The notes beneath the pieces are model-generated. The model saw only the letters and a list, made by a program, of their open reading frames with translations. It was not told the DNA's origin and did not search any database. A program made the position numbers and the translations under genes. Below are positions 10,780-24,085 of a stretch of DNA of 64,000 nt, one piece after another (positions within the stretch are counted from its first letter, which is position 1; each line of letters starts with the position of its first letter). The stretch comes from Xylocopa sonorina (lineage: Eukaryota; Arthropoda; Insecta; Hymenoptera; Apidae): contig NW_027490108.1 in assembly GCF_050948175.1 (NCBI RefSeq), positions 1,178,001-1,242,000 on the forward strand, written 5' to 3'.

Positions 10780-13041
10780 TTTCATGGTAAGATATAATAT
10801 AATTTGCGAAGTGTTATGTATTCCTCGTCTACCCTTCAAATGAATGTGAATGCGACACTTCCTTGCAAGGAAATAGCGTTTGCAGATGTCTACGTATCGA
10901 AGCAATAGAGTTCAAATGCTTCTTAAAACGAGATATTGCATCTCATATCTATGTTTCATGATAAGATAAAATATTCATTGCGAAGTGTTATGCATTCCTC
11001 GTCTACGATTCAAATGAAAGTAAATGCGAGACTTCCTTGCAAGGAAATAACGACTGCAGATGTCTACGTATCGTAGCAATAGAGTTCATGTGATTCTTAA
11101 ACCGCGATATCACATCTCATTTCTATTTTTCATGGTAAGATATAAAATGATTTGCGATGTGTTGTGTATTCCTCGTCTACACTTCAAATGAATGTGAATG
11201 CGATACTTCCTCGCTAGGAAATAGCGTTTGCAGATGTCTACGTATCGTAGCAATAGCTTTCTAATGCTTCTTAAAGCGCGACATCGCACCTCATTTCTAT
11301 GTTTCATGGTAAGATATAATATGATTTGCGAAGTGTTATGTATTCCACGTCTACACTTCAAATGAATGTAAATGCGACACTTCCTTGCAAAGAAATAGCG
11401 TTAGCAGATGTCTACGTATCGTAGCATTAGAGTTCTAATGCTTCTTAAAACGCGATATCGCACCTCATTTCCATGTTTCATGGTAAGATATAATATGATT
11501 TGCGAAGTTTTATGTACTCCTCGTCTACACTTCAAATGAATGTAAATGCGACACTTCCTTGCAAAGAAATAGCGTTAGCAGATGTCTACGTATCGTAGCA
11601 ATAGAGTTCTAATGCTTCTTAGAACGCGATATCGCAACTCATTTCTATGTTTCATGGTAAGATATAATATGATTTGCGAAGTGTTATGTATTCCACGTCT
11701 ACACTTCAAATGAATGTGAATGCGACACTTCCTCGCTAGGAAATAGCGTTTGCAGATGTCTACGTATCGTAGCAATAGTGTTCTTATGATTCTTACAACG
11801 CGATATCGTATCTCATTTCTATGTTTCATGGTAAGATATAATATGATATCCGAAGTGTTATGTATTCCTCGTCTACACTTCAAATGAATGTAAATGCGAC
11901 ACTTCCTTGCTAGGAAATAGCGTCTGCAGATGTCTAGGTATCGTAGCAATAGAGTTCTAATGCTTCTTAAAACGCGATATCGCACCTCATTTCCATGCTT
12001 CATGGTAAGATATAATCTGATTTGCGAAGTTTTATGTACTCCTCGTCTACACATCAAATGAATGTAAATGCGACACTTCCTTGAAAGGAAATAGCGTCTG
12101 CAGATGTCTAGGTATCGTAGCGATAGAGTTCTATTGCTTCTCAAAACACAATATCGCATCTCATTTCTATGTTTCATGGTAAGATATAATATGATTTGCG
12201 AAGTGTAATGTATTCCTCGTCTACACCTGACATGAATGTAAATGCGACACTTCCTTGCTAGGAAATAGCGTTTGCAGATGTCTACGTATCGTAGCAATAG
12301 AGTTAATATGATTCTTAAAACGCGATATCGCATCTCATTTCTATGGTTCATGGTAAGATATAATACGATTTGCGAAGTGTTATGTATTCCTCGTCTATAC
12401 TTCAAATGAATGTAAATGCGACACTTCCTTGCTAGGAAATAGCGTTTGCAGATGTCTACCTATCGTAGCAATAGAATTCTAATGCTTCTTAAAACGCGAT
12501 ATCACATCTCATTTCTATGTTTCATGGTAAGATATAATATGATTTTCGAAGTGTTATGTATTCCTCGTCTGCACTTCAAATGAATGTAAATGCGACACTT
12601 CCTTGCAAGGAAATAGCGTTTGCAGATGTCTACGTATCGAAGCAATAGTGTTCAAATGCTTCTTAAAACGAGATATTGCATCTCATATCTATGTTTCATG
12701 ATAAGATATAATATTCATGGCGAAGTGTTATGCATTCCTCGTCTACGATTCAAATGAATGTAAATGCGACACTTCCTTGCAAGGAAATAGCGTTTGCAGA
12801 TGTCTACGTATCGTAGCAATAGAGTTCTTATGTTTCTTAAAACGCGATATCGCATCTCATTTCTATGGTTCATGGTAGGATATAATACGATTTGCGAAGT
12901 GTTATGTATTCCTCGTCTATACTTCAAATGAATGTAAATGCGACACTTCCTTGCTAGGAAATAGCGTTTGCAGATGTCTACCTATCGTAGCAATAGAATT
13001 CTAATGCTTCTTAAAACGCGATATCGCATCTCATTTCTATG
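10780..13041. repeat. HOR-B copy 2 (13-mer, 2,262 bp)
   Basis: Thirteen units, exactly 13 x 174 bp. Distinct internal units include CTACGATTC with GAAAGTAAATGCGAGAC, TTAAACCGCGATATCAC, AAAGCGCGACATCGCACC, CTACACCTGACATG and TATGGTTCATGG with CTATACTTC. These give a unique order that repeats in copies 3 and 4. Confidence 0.95.
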
Positions 13042-15303
13042 TTTCATGGTAAGATATAATATAATTTGCGAAGTGTTATGTATTCCTCGTCTACCCTTCA
13101 AATGAATGTGAATGCGACACTTCCTTGCAAGGAAATAGCGTTTGCAGATGTCTACGTATCGAAGCAATAGAGTTCAAATGCTTCTTAAAACGAGATATTG
13201 CATCTCATATCTATGTTTCATGATAAGATAAAATATTCATTGCGAAGTGTTATGCATTCCTCGTCTACGATTCAAATGAAAGTAAATGCGAGACTTCCTT
13301 GCAAGGAAATAACGACTGCAGATGTCTACGTATCGTAGCAATAGAGATCATGTGATTCTTAAACCGCGATATCACATCTCATTTCTATTTTTCATGGTAA
13401 GATATAAAATGATTTGCGAAGTGTTGTGTATTCCTCGTCTACACTTCAAATGAATGTGAATGCGATACTTCCTCGCTAGGAAATAGCGTTTGCAGATGTC
13501 TACGTATCGTAGCAATAGCTTTCTAATGCTTCTTAAAGCGCGACATCGCACCTCATTTCTATGTTTCATGGTAAGATATAATATGATTTGCGAAGTGTTA
13601 TGTATTCCACGTCTACACTTCAAATGAATGTAAATGCGACACTTCCTTGCAAAGAAATAGCGTTAGCAGATGTCTACGTATCGTAGCATTAGAGTTCTAA
13701 TGCTTCTTAAAACGCGATATCGCACCTCATTTCCATGTTTCATGGTAAGATATAATATGATTTGCGAAGTTTTATGTACTCCTCGTCTACACTTCAAATG
13801 AATGTAAATGCGACACTTCCTTGCAAAGAAATAGCGTTAGCAGATGTCTACGTATCGTAGCAATAGAGTTCTAATGCTTCTTAGAACGCGATATCGCAAC
13901 TCTTTTCTATGTTTCATGGTAAGATATAATATGATTTGCGAAGTGTTATGTATTCCACGTCTACACTTCAAATGAATGTGAATGCGACACTTCCTCGCTA
14001 GGAAATAGCGTTTGCAGATGTCTACGTATCGTAGCAATAGTGTTCTTATGATTCTTACAACGCGATATCGTATCTCATTTCTATGTTTCATGGTAAGATA
14101 TAATATGATATGCGAAGTGTTATGTATTCCTCGTCTACACTTCAAATGAATGTAAATGCGACACTTCCTTGCTAGGAAATAGCGTCTGCAGATGTCTAGG
14201 TATCGTAGCAATAGAGTTCTAATGCTTCTTAAAACGCGATATCGCACCTCATTTCCATGCTTCATGGTAAGATATAATCTGATTTGCGAAGTTTTATGTA
14301 CTCCTCGTCTACACATCAAATGAATGTAAATGCGACACTTCCTTGAAAGGAAATAGCGTCTGCAGATGTCTAGGTATCGTAGCGATAGAGTTCTATTGCT
14401 TCTCAAAACACAATATCGCATCTCATTTCTATGTTTCATGGTAAGATATAATATGATTTGCGAAGTGTAATGTATTCCTCGTCTACACCTGACATGAATG
14501 TAAATGCGACACTTCCTTGCTAGGAAATAGCGTTTGCAGATGTCTACGTATCGTAGCAATAGAGTTAATATGATTCTTAAAACGCGATATCGCATCTCAT
14601 TTCTATGGTTCATGGTAAGATATAATACGATTTGCGAAGTGTTATGTATTCCTCGTCTATACTTCAAATGAATGTAAATGCGACACTTCCTTGCTAGGAA
14701 ATAGCGTTTGCAGATGTCTACCTATCGTAGCAATAGAATTCTAATGCTTCTTAAAACGCGATATCGCATCTCATTTCTATGTTTCATGGTAAGATATAAT
14801 ATGATTTGCGAAGTGTTATGTATTCCTCGTCTACACTTCAAATGAATGTAAATGCGACACTTCCTTGCAAGGAAATAGCGTTTGCAGATGTCTACGTATC
14901 GAAGCAATAGTGTTCAAATGCTTCTTAAAACGAGATATTGCATCTCATATCTATGTTTCATGATAAGATATAATATTCATGGCGAAGTGTTATGCATTCC
15001 TCGTCTACGATTCAAATGAATGTAAATGCGACACTTCCTTGCAAGGAAATAGCGTTTGCAGATGTCTACGTATCGTAGCAATAGAGTTCTTATGATTCTT
15101 AAAACGCGATATCGCATCTCATTTCTATGGTTCATGGTAGGATATAATACGATTTGCGAAGTGTTATGTATTCCTCGTCTATACTTCAAATGAATGTAAA
15201 TGCGACACTTCCTTGCTAGGAAATAGCGTTTGCAGATGTCTACCTATCGTAGCAATAGAATTCTAATGCTTCTTAAAACGCGATATCGCATCTCATTTCT
15301 ATG
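13042..15303. repeat. HOR-B copy 3 (2,262 bp)
   Basis: Nearly identical to copy 2. It shares with copy 4 the variant CAACTCTTTTCTATG (near 13,897 and 16,159) where copies 1 and 2 have CAACTCATTTCTATG. Confidence 0.95.
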
Positions 15304-17552
15304 TTTCATGGTAAGATATAATATAATTTGCGAAGTGTTATGTATTCCTCGTCTACCCTTCAAATGAATGTGAATGCGACACTTCCTTGCAAGGAAATAG
15401 CGTTTGCAGATGTCTACGTATCGAAGCAATAGAGTTCAAATGCTTCTTAAAACGAGATATTGCATCTCATATCTATGTTTCATGATAAGATAAAATATTC
15501 ATTGCGAAGTGTTATGCATTCCTCGTCTACGATTCAAATGAAAGTAAATGCGAGACTTCCTTGCAAGGAAATAACGACTGCAGATGTCTACGTATCGTAG
15601 CAATAGAGTTCATGTGATTCTTAAACCGCGATATCACATCTCATTTCTATTTTTCATGGTAAGATATAAAATGATTTGCGAAGTGTTGTGTATTCCTCGT
15701 CTACACTTCAAATGAATGTGAATGCGATACTTCCTCGCTAGGAAATAGCGTTTGCAGATGTCTACGTATCGTAGCAATAGCTTTCTAATGCTTCTTAAAG
15801 CGCGACATCGCACCTCATTTCTATGTTTCATGGTAAGATATAATATGATTTGCGAAGTGTTATGTATTCCACGTCTACACTTCAAATGAATGTAAATGCG
15901 ACACTTCCTTGCAAAGAAATAGCGTTAGCAGATGTCTACGTATCGTAGCATTAGAGTTCTAATGCTTCTTAAAACGCGATATCGCACCTCATTTCCATGT
16001 TTCATGGTAAGATATAATATGATTTGCGAAGTTTTATGTACTCCTCGTCTACACTTCAAATGAATGTAAATGCGACACTTCCTTGCAAAGAAATAGCGTT
16101 AGCAGATGTCTACGTATCGTAGCAATAGAGTTCTAATGCTTCTTAGAACGCGATATCGCAACTCTTTTCTATGTTTCATGGTAAGATATAATATGATTTG
16201 CGAAGTGTTATGTATTCCACGTCTACACTTCAAATGAATGTGAATGCGACACTTCCTCGCTAGGAAATAGCGTTTGCAGATGTCTACGTATCGTAGCAAT
16301 AGTGTTCTTATGATTCTTACAACGCGATATCGTATCTCATTTCTATGTTTCATGGTAAGATATAATATGATATGCGAAGTGTTATGTATTCCTCGTCTAC
16401 ACTTCAAATGAATGTAAATGCGACACTTCCTTGCTAGGAAATAGCGTCTGCAGATGTCTAGGTATCGTAGCAATAGAGTTCTAATGCTTCTTAAAACGCG
16501 ATATCGCACCTCATTTCCATGCTTCATGGTAAGATATAATCTGATTTGCGAAGTTTTATGTACTCCTCGTCTACACATCAAATGAATGTAAATGCGACAC
16601 TTCCTTGAAAGGAAATAGCGTCTGCAGATGTCTAGGTATCGTAGCGATAGAGTTCTATTGCTTCTCAAAACACAATATCGCATCTCATTTCTATGTTTCA
16701 TGGTAAGATATAATATGATTTGCGAAGTGTAATGTATTCCTCGTCTACACCTGACATGAATGTAAATGCGACACTTCCTTGCTAGGAAATAGCGTTTGCA
16801 GATGTCTACGTATCGTAGCAATAGAGTTAATATGATTCTTAAAACGCGATATCGCATCTCATTTCTATGGTTCATGGTAAGATATAATACGATTTGCGAA
16901 GTGTTATGTATTCCTCGTCTATACTTCAAATGAATGTAAATGCGACACTTCCTTGCTAGGAAATAGCGTTTGCAGATGTCTACCTATCGTAGCAATAGAA
17001 TTCTAATGCTTCTTAAAACGCGATATCGCATCTCATTTCTATGTTTCATGGTAAGATATAATATGATTTGCGAAGTGTTATGTATTCCTCGTCTACACTT
17101 CAAATGAATGTAAATGCGACACTTCCTTGCAAGGAAATAGCGTTTGCAGATGTCTACGTATCGTAGCAATAGATTTCTAATGCTTCTTAAAACGCGATAT
17201 CGCACCTCATTTTTATCTTTCATGGTAAGATATAATATGATTTGCGAAGTGTTATGTATTCCTCGTCTACACTTCAAATGAATGTAAATGCGACACTTCC
17301 TTGCAAGGAAATAGCGTTTGCAGATGTCTACGTATCGAAGCAATAGTGTTCAAATGCTTCTTAAAACGAGATATTGCATCTCATATCTATGTTTCATGAT
17401 AAGATATAATATTCATGGCGAAGTGTTATGCATTCCTCGTCTACGATTCAAATGAATGTAAATGCGACACTTCCTTGCAAGGAAATAGCGTTTGCAGATG
17501 TCTACGTATCGTAGCAATAGAGTTCTTATGATTCTTAAAACGCGATATCGCA
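15304..17552. repeat. HOR-B copy 4, with one unit gained and the last unit lost
   Basis: Follows copy 3 up to about 17,160. There an extra unit is present, with GATTTCTAATGC and CACCTCATTTTTATCTTTC. The normal order then resumes, shifted by 174 bp, until 17,553, where CGCAACTC replaces CGCATCTC and the sequence moves to another block. The TATGGTTCATGGTAGG unit expected next is missing. Confidence 0.88.
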
Positions 17553-19547
17553 ACTCATTTCTATGTTTCATGGTAAGATATAATATGGTTTGCGAAGTGT
17601 TATGTATTCCTCGTCTACACTTCAAATGAAGGTAAATGCGACAATTCCTTGCAAGGAAATAGGGTGTGCAGATGTCTACGTATCCTAGCAATGCAGTTCT
17701 TATGATTCTTAAAAACGCGATATCGATCTCAATTCTATGTTTCATGGTAAGATGTAATATGGTTTGCGAAGTGATATGTATTCCTCGTCTACACTTCAAA
17801 TGAATGTGAATGCGACACTTCCTCGCTAGGAAATAGCGTTTGCTGATGTCTACGTATCGTAGCAATAGTGTTCTTATGATTCTTACAACGCGATATCGTA
17901 TCTCATTTCTATGTTTCATGGTAAGATATAATATGATTTGCGAAGTATTATGTATTCCTCGTCTACACTTCAAATGAATGTAAATACGACACTTCCTTGC
18001 TAGGAAATAGCGTCTGCAGATGTCTAGGTATCGTAGCGATAGGGTTCTAATGCTTCTTAAAGCGCGATATCGCACCTCATTTCTATGTTTCATGGCAAGA
18101 TATAATATGATTTGCGAAGTGTTATGTATTCCTCGTCTACACTTCAAATGAATGTAAATGCGACACTTCCTTGCAAAGAAATAGCGCTAGCAGTTGTCTA
18201 CGTATCGTAGCAATAGGGTTCTAATGCTTCTTAAAACGCGATATCGCATCTCATTTAAATGTTTCATGGTAAGATATAATATGATTTGCGAAGTGTTGTG
18301 TATTCCTCGTCTACACTTCATATGAATGTTAATGCGACTCTTCCTTGCAAGGAAAGAGCGTTTGCAGATGTCTACGTATCATAGCAATAGATTTCTAATG
18401 CCTCTTAAAACGCGATATCGCATCTCATTTCTATGTTTCATGGTAAGATATAATATGATTTGCGAAGTGTAATGTGTTCCTCGTCTACACTTGAAATGAA
18501 TGTAAATGCGACACATCCTTGCAAGGAAATAGCGTTTGCAGTTGTCTACGTATCGTAGCAATAGAGTTCTTATGATTCTTAAAACGCGATATCGCAACTC
18601 ATTTCTATGTTTCATGGTAAGATATAATATGGTTTGCGAAGTGTTATGTATTCCTCGTCTACACTTCAAATGAAGGTAAATGCGACACTTCCTTGCAAGG
18701 AAATAGGGTGTGCAGATGTCTACGTATCCTAGCAATGTCGTTCTTATGATTCTTAAAAACGCGATATCGATCTCAATTCTATCTTTCATGGTAAGATGTA
18801 ATATGGTTTGCGAAGTGATATGTATTCCTCGTCTACACTTCAAATGAATGTGAATGCGACACTTCCTCGCTAGGAAATAGCGTTTGCTGATGTCTACGTA
18901 TCGTAGCAATAGTGTTCTTATGATTCTTACAACGCGATATCGTATCTCATTTCTATGTTTCATGGTAAGATATAATATGATTTGCGAAGTGTAATGTGTT
19001 CCTCGTCTACACTTGAAATGAATGTAAATGCGACACATCCTTGCAAGGAAATAGCGTTTGCAGTTGTCTACGTATCGTAGCAATAGAGTTCTTATGATTC
19101 TTAAAATGCGATATCGCAACTCATTTCTATGTTTCATGGTAAGATATAATATGGTTTGCGAAGTGTTATGTATTCCTCGTCTACACTTCAAATGAAGGTA
19201 AATGCGACACTTCCTTGCAAGGAAATAGGGTGTGCAGATGTCTACGTATCCTAGCAATGTCGTTCTTATGATTCTTAAAAACGCGATATCGATCTCAATT
19301 CTATGTTTCATGGTAAGATGTAATATGGTTTGCGAAGTGATATGTATTCCTCGTCTACACTTCAAATGAATGTGAATGCGACACTTCCTCGCTAGGAAAT
19401 AGCGTTTGCTGATGTCTACGTATCGTAGCAATAGTGTTCTTATGATTCTTACAACGCGATATCGTATCTCATTTCTATGTTTCATGGTAAGATATAATAT
19501 GATTTGCGAAGTATTATGTATTCCTCGTCTACACTTAAAATTAATGT
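17553..19547. repeat. Monomer block with 3-mer (522 bp) tandem duplication
   Basis: The three-unit segment of about 18,460-18,981 is repeated at 18,982-19,503. Equivalent AGAGTTCTTATG points are at 18,563 and 19,085, 522 bp apart. Both copies carry the rare ATGTCGTTCTTATG and the GATATCGATCTCAATTC marker. The marker unit is also present near 17,720. Gain or loss of whole 174 bp units keeps the minus-strand frame open here for 444 residues (18,379-19,713), the longest in the window. Confidence 0.88.
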
Positions 19548-21216
19548 AAATGCGACACTTCCTTGCTAGGAAATAGCGTCTGCAGATGTCTAGGTATCGT
19601 AGCGATAGAGTTCTAATGCTTCTTAAAGCGCGATATCGCACCTCATTTCTATGTTTCATGGTAAGATATAATATGATTTGCGAAGTGTTGTGTATTCCTC
19701 GTCTACACTTCATATGAATGTTAATGCGACTCTTCCTTGCAAGGAAAGAGCGTTTGCAGATGTCTACGTATCATAGCAATAGATTTCTAATGCCTCTTAA
19801 AGCGCGATATCGCATCTCATTTCTATGTTTCATGGTAAGATATAATATGATTTGCGAAGTGTAACGTATTCCTCGTCTACACTTGAAATGAATGTAAACG
19901 CGACACTTCCTTGCTAGGAAATAGCGTCTGCAGATGTCTAGGTATCGTAGCAATAGAGTTCTAATGCTTCTTAAAACGCGATATCGCATCTCATCTCTAT
20001 GTTTCATGGTAAGATATAATATGATTTGCGAAGTGTTGTGTATTCCTCGTCTACACTTCAAATGAATGTAAATGCGACACTTGCTTGCAAGGAAATAGCG
20101 TTTGCAGATGTCTACGTATCGAAGCAATAGAGTTCAAATGCTTCTTAAAACGAGATATTGCATCTCATATCTATGTTTCATGATAAAATATAATATTCAT
20201 TGCGAAGTGTTATGCATTCCTCGTCTATACTTCAAATGAATGTAAATGCGACACTTCCTTGCTAGGAAATAGCGTTTGCAGATGTCTACCTATCGTAGCA
20301 ATAGAATTCTAATGCTTCTTAAACGCGATATCGCATCTCATTTCTATGTTTCATGGTAAGATATAATATAATTTGCGAAGTGTTATGTATTCCTCGTCTA
20401 CCCTTCAAATGAATGTGAATGCGACACTTCCTCGCTAGGAAATAGCGTTTGCAGATGTCTACGTATCGTAGCAATAGAGTTCATATGATTCTTAAAACGC
20501 GATATCGCATCTCATTTATATGTTTCATTGTAAGATATAACATGATTTGCGAAGTGTTATGTATTCCTCGTCTACACTTCAAATGAATGTGAATGCGATA
20601 CTTCCTCGCTAGGAAATAGCGATTGATGATGTCTACGTATCGTAGCAATAGCTTTCTAATGCTTCTTAAAACGCGATATCGCATATCATTTCTATGTTTC
20701 ATGGTAAAATATAATATGATTTGCGAAGTGTTATGTATTCCTCGTCTACACTTCAAATGAATGTAAATGCGACACTTCCTTGCAAGGAAATAGCGTTTGC
20801 AGATGTCTACCTATCGAAGCAATAGAGTTCAAATGCTTCTTAAAACGAGATATTGCATCTCATATCTATGTTTCATGATAAGATATAATATTCATGGCGA
20901 AGTGTTATGCATTCCTCGTCTACGATTCAAATGAATGTAAATGCGACACTTCCTTGCAAGGAAATAGCGTTTGCAGATGTCTACGTATCGTAGCAATAGA
21001 GTTCTTATGATTCTTAAAACGCGATATCGCATCTCATTTCTATGGTTCATGGTAAGATATAATACGATTTGCGAAGTGTTATGTATTCCTCGTCTATACT
21101 TCAAATGAATGTAAATGCGACACTTCCTTGCTAGGAAATAGCGTTTGCAGATGTCTACCTATCGTAGCAATAGAATTCTAATGCTTCATAACGCGATATC
21201 GCATCTCATTTCTATG

Positions 21217-22956
21217 TTTCATGGTAAGATATAATATAATTTGCGAAGTGTTATGTATTCCTCGTCTACCCTTCAAATGAATGTGAATGCGACACTTCCT
21301 CGCTAGGAAATAGCGTTTGCAGATGTCTACGTATCGTAGCAATAGAGTTCATATGATTCTTAAAACGCGATATCGCATCTCATTTATATGCTTCATGGTA
21401 AGATATAACATGATTTGCGAAGTGTTATGTATTCCTCGTCTACACTTCAAATGAATGTGAATGCGATACTTCCTCGCTAGGAAATAGCGATTGTAGATGT
21501 CTACGTATCGTAGCAATAGCTTTCTAATGCTTCTTAAAACGCGATATCGCATCTCATTTCTATTTTTCATGGTAAGATATAAAATGATTTGCGAAGTGTT
21601 GTGTATTCCTCGTCTACACTTCAAATGAATGTGAATGCGATACTTCCTCGCTAGGAAATAGCGTTTGCAGATGTCTACGTATCGTAGCAATAGCTTTCTA
21701 ATGCTTCTTAAAACGCGATATCGCATCTCATTTCTATGTTTCATGGTAAGATATAATATTCTTTGCGAAGTGTTATGCATTCCTCGTCTACGATTCAAAT
21801 GAAAGTAAATGCGACACTTCCTTGCAAGGAAATAGCGTTTACAGATGTCTACGTATCGTAGCAACAGAGATCATATGATTCTTAAAACGCGACATCGCAT
21901 CTCATTTCTATGTTTCATGGTAAGATATAAAATGATTTGCGAAGTGTTATGTATTCCTCGTCTACACTTCAAATGAATGTGAATGCGATACTTCCTCGCT
22001 AGGAAATAGCGTTTGCAGATGTCTACGTATCGTAGCAATAGAGTTCTTATGATTCTTAAAACGCGATATCGCATCTCATTTCTATGTTTCATGGTAAGAT
22101 ATAATATGATTTGCGAAGTGTCATGTATTCCTCGTCTACACTTCAAATGAATGTAAATGCGACAATTCCTTGCTAGGAAATAGTGTCTGCAGATGTCTAG
22201 GTATCGTAGCAATAGAGTTCTATAGCTTCTTAAAACGCGATATCGCATCTCATTTCTATGTTTCATGGTAAGATGTAATATGATTTGCGAAGTGTTATGT
22301 ATTCCTCGTCTACACTTCAAATGAATGTAAATGCGACACTTCCTTGCTAGGAAATAGCGTCTACAGATGTCTAGGTATCGTAGCAATAGAGTTCTTATGC
22401 TTCTTAAAACGCGATATCGCATCTCATTTCTATGTTTCATGGTAAGATATAATATGATTTGCGAAGTGTCATGTATTCCTCGTCTACACTTCAAATGAAT
22501 GTAAATGCGACAATTCCTTGCTAGGAAATAGTGTCTGCAGATGTCTAGGTATCGTAGCAATAGAGTTCTATAGCTTCTTAAAACGCGATATCGCATCTCA
22601 TTTCTATGTTTCATGGTAAGATGTAATATGATTTGCGAAGTGTTATGTATTCCTCGTCTACACTTCAAATGAATGTAAATGCGACACTTCCTTGCTAGGA
22701 AATAGCGTCTACAGATGTCTAGGTATCGTAGCAATAGAGTTCTTATGCTTCTTAAAACGCGATATCGCATCTCATTTCTATGGTTCATGGTAAGATATAA
22801 TACGATTTGCGAAGTGTTATGTATTCCTCGTCTATACTTCAAATGAATGTAAATGCGACACTTCCTTGCTAGGAAATAGCGTTTGCAGATGTCTACCTAT
22901 CGTAGCAATAGAATTCTAATGCTTCTTAAAACGCGATATCGCATCTCATTTCTATG
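21217..22956. repeat. Nested 10-mer repeat, copy 1 (1,740 bp)
   Basis: The ATAATATAATTTGCG/CTACCCTTC unit at 21,217 recurs at 22,957, exactly 10 x 174 bp later. The following order matches (ATATAACATG unit, ATTGTAGATG unit, CTATTTTTCATGG unit, AGCAACAGAGATC unit). The second copy follows this order for about 1.13 kb. Confidence 0.92.
22087..22782. repeat. Nested 2-mer tandem duplication (2 x 348 bp)
   Basis: The dimer starting at 22,087 recurs at 22,435. Both copies carry GTGTCATG, GCGACAATTCC, ATAGTGTCTGCAG, TTCTATAGCTTC and GTCTACAGATG. A single version is found at 23,827, 1,740 bp after the first. Confidence 0.92.
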
Positions 22957-24085
22957 TTTCATGGTAAGATATAATATAATTTGCGAAGTGTTATGTATTC
23001 CTCGTCTACCCTTCAAATGAATGTGAATGCGACACTTCCTCGCCAGGAAATAGCGTTTGCAGATGTCTACGTATCGTAGCAATAGAGTTCATATGATTCT
23101 TAAAACGCGATATCGCATCTCATTTATATGTTTCATGGTAAGATATAACATGATTTGCGAAGTGTTATGTATTCCTCGTCTACACTTCAAATGAATGTGA
23201 ATGCGATACTTCCTCGCTAGGAAATAGCGATTGTAGATGTCTACGTATCGTAGCAATAGCTTTCTAATGCTTCTTAAAACGCGATATCGCATCTCATTTC
23301 TATTTTTCATGGTAAGATATAAAATGATTTGCGAAGTGTTGTGTATTCCTCGTCTACACTTCAAATGAATGTGAATGCGATACTTCCTCGCTAGGAAATA
23401 GCGTTTGCAGATGTCTGCGTATCGTAGCAATAGCTTTCTAATGCTTCTTAAAACGCGATATCGCATCTCATTTCTATGTTTCATGGTAAGATATAATATT
23501 CTTTGCGAAGTGTTATGCATTCCTCGTCTACGATTCAAATGAAAGTAAATGCGACACTTCCTTGCAAGGAAATAGCGTTTACAGATGTCTACGTATCGTA
23601 GCAACAGAGATCATATGATTCTTAAAACGCGACATCGCATCTCATTTCTATGTTTCATGGTAAGATATAAAATGATTTGCGAAGTGTTATGTATTCCTCG
23701 TCTACACTTCAAATGAATGTGAATGCGATACTTCCTCGCTAGGAAATAGCGTTTGCAGATGTCTACGTATCGTAGCAATAGAGTTCTTATGATTCTTAAA
23801 ACGCGATATCGCATCTCATTTCTATGTTTCATGGTAAGATATAATATGATTTGCGAAGTGTCATGTATTCCTCGTCTACACTTCAAATGAATGTAAATGC
23901 GACAATTCCTTGCTAGGAAATAGTGTCTGCAGATGTCTAGGTATCGTAGCAATAGAGTTCTATAGCTTCTTAAAACGCGATATCGCATCTCATTTCTATG
24001 TTTCATGGTAAGATGTAATATGATTTGCGAAGTGTTATGTATTCCTCGTCTACACTTCAAATGAATGTAAATGCGACACTTCCTT
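22957..24085. repeat. Nested 10-mer repeat, copy 2 (partial)
   Basis: Matches 21,217-22,345. It then changes to CTTGCAAGGAAATAGCGTTTGCAG where copy 1 has CTTGCTAGG and TCTACAG. The same pair exists at 26,958 and 28,698 in the second large duplication, so this nested duplication came first. Confidence 0.88.
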
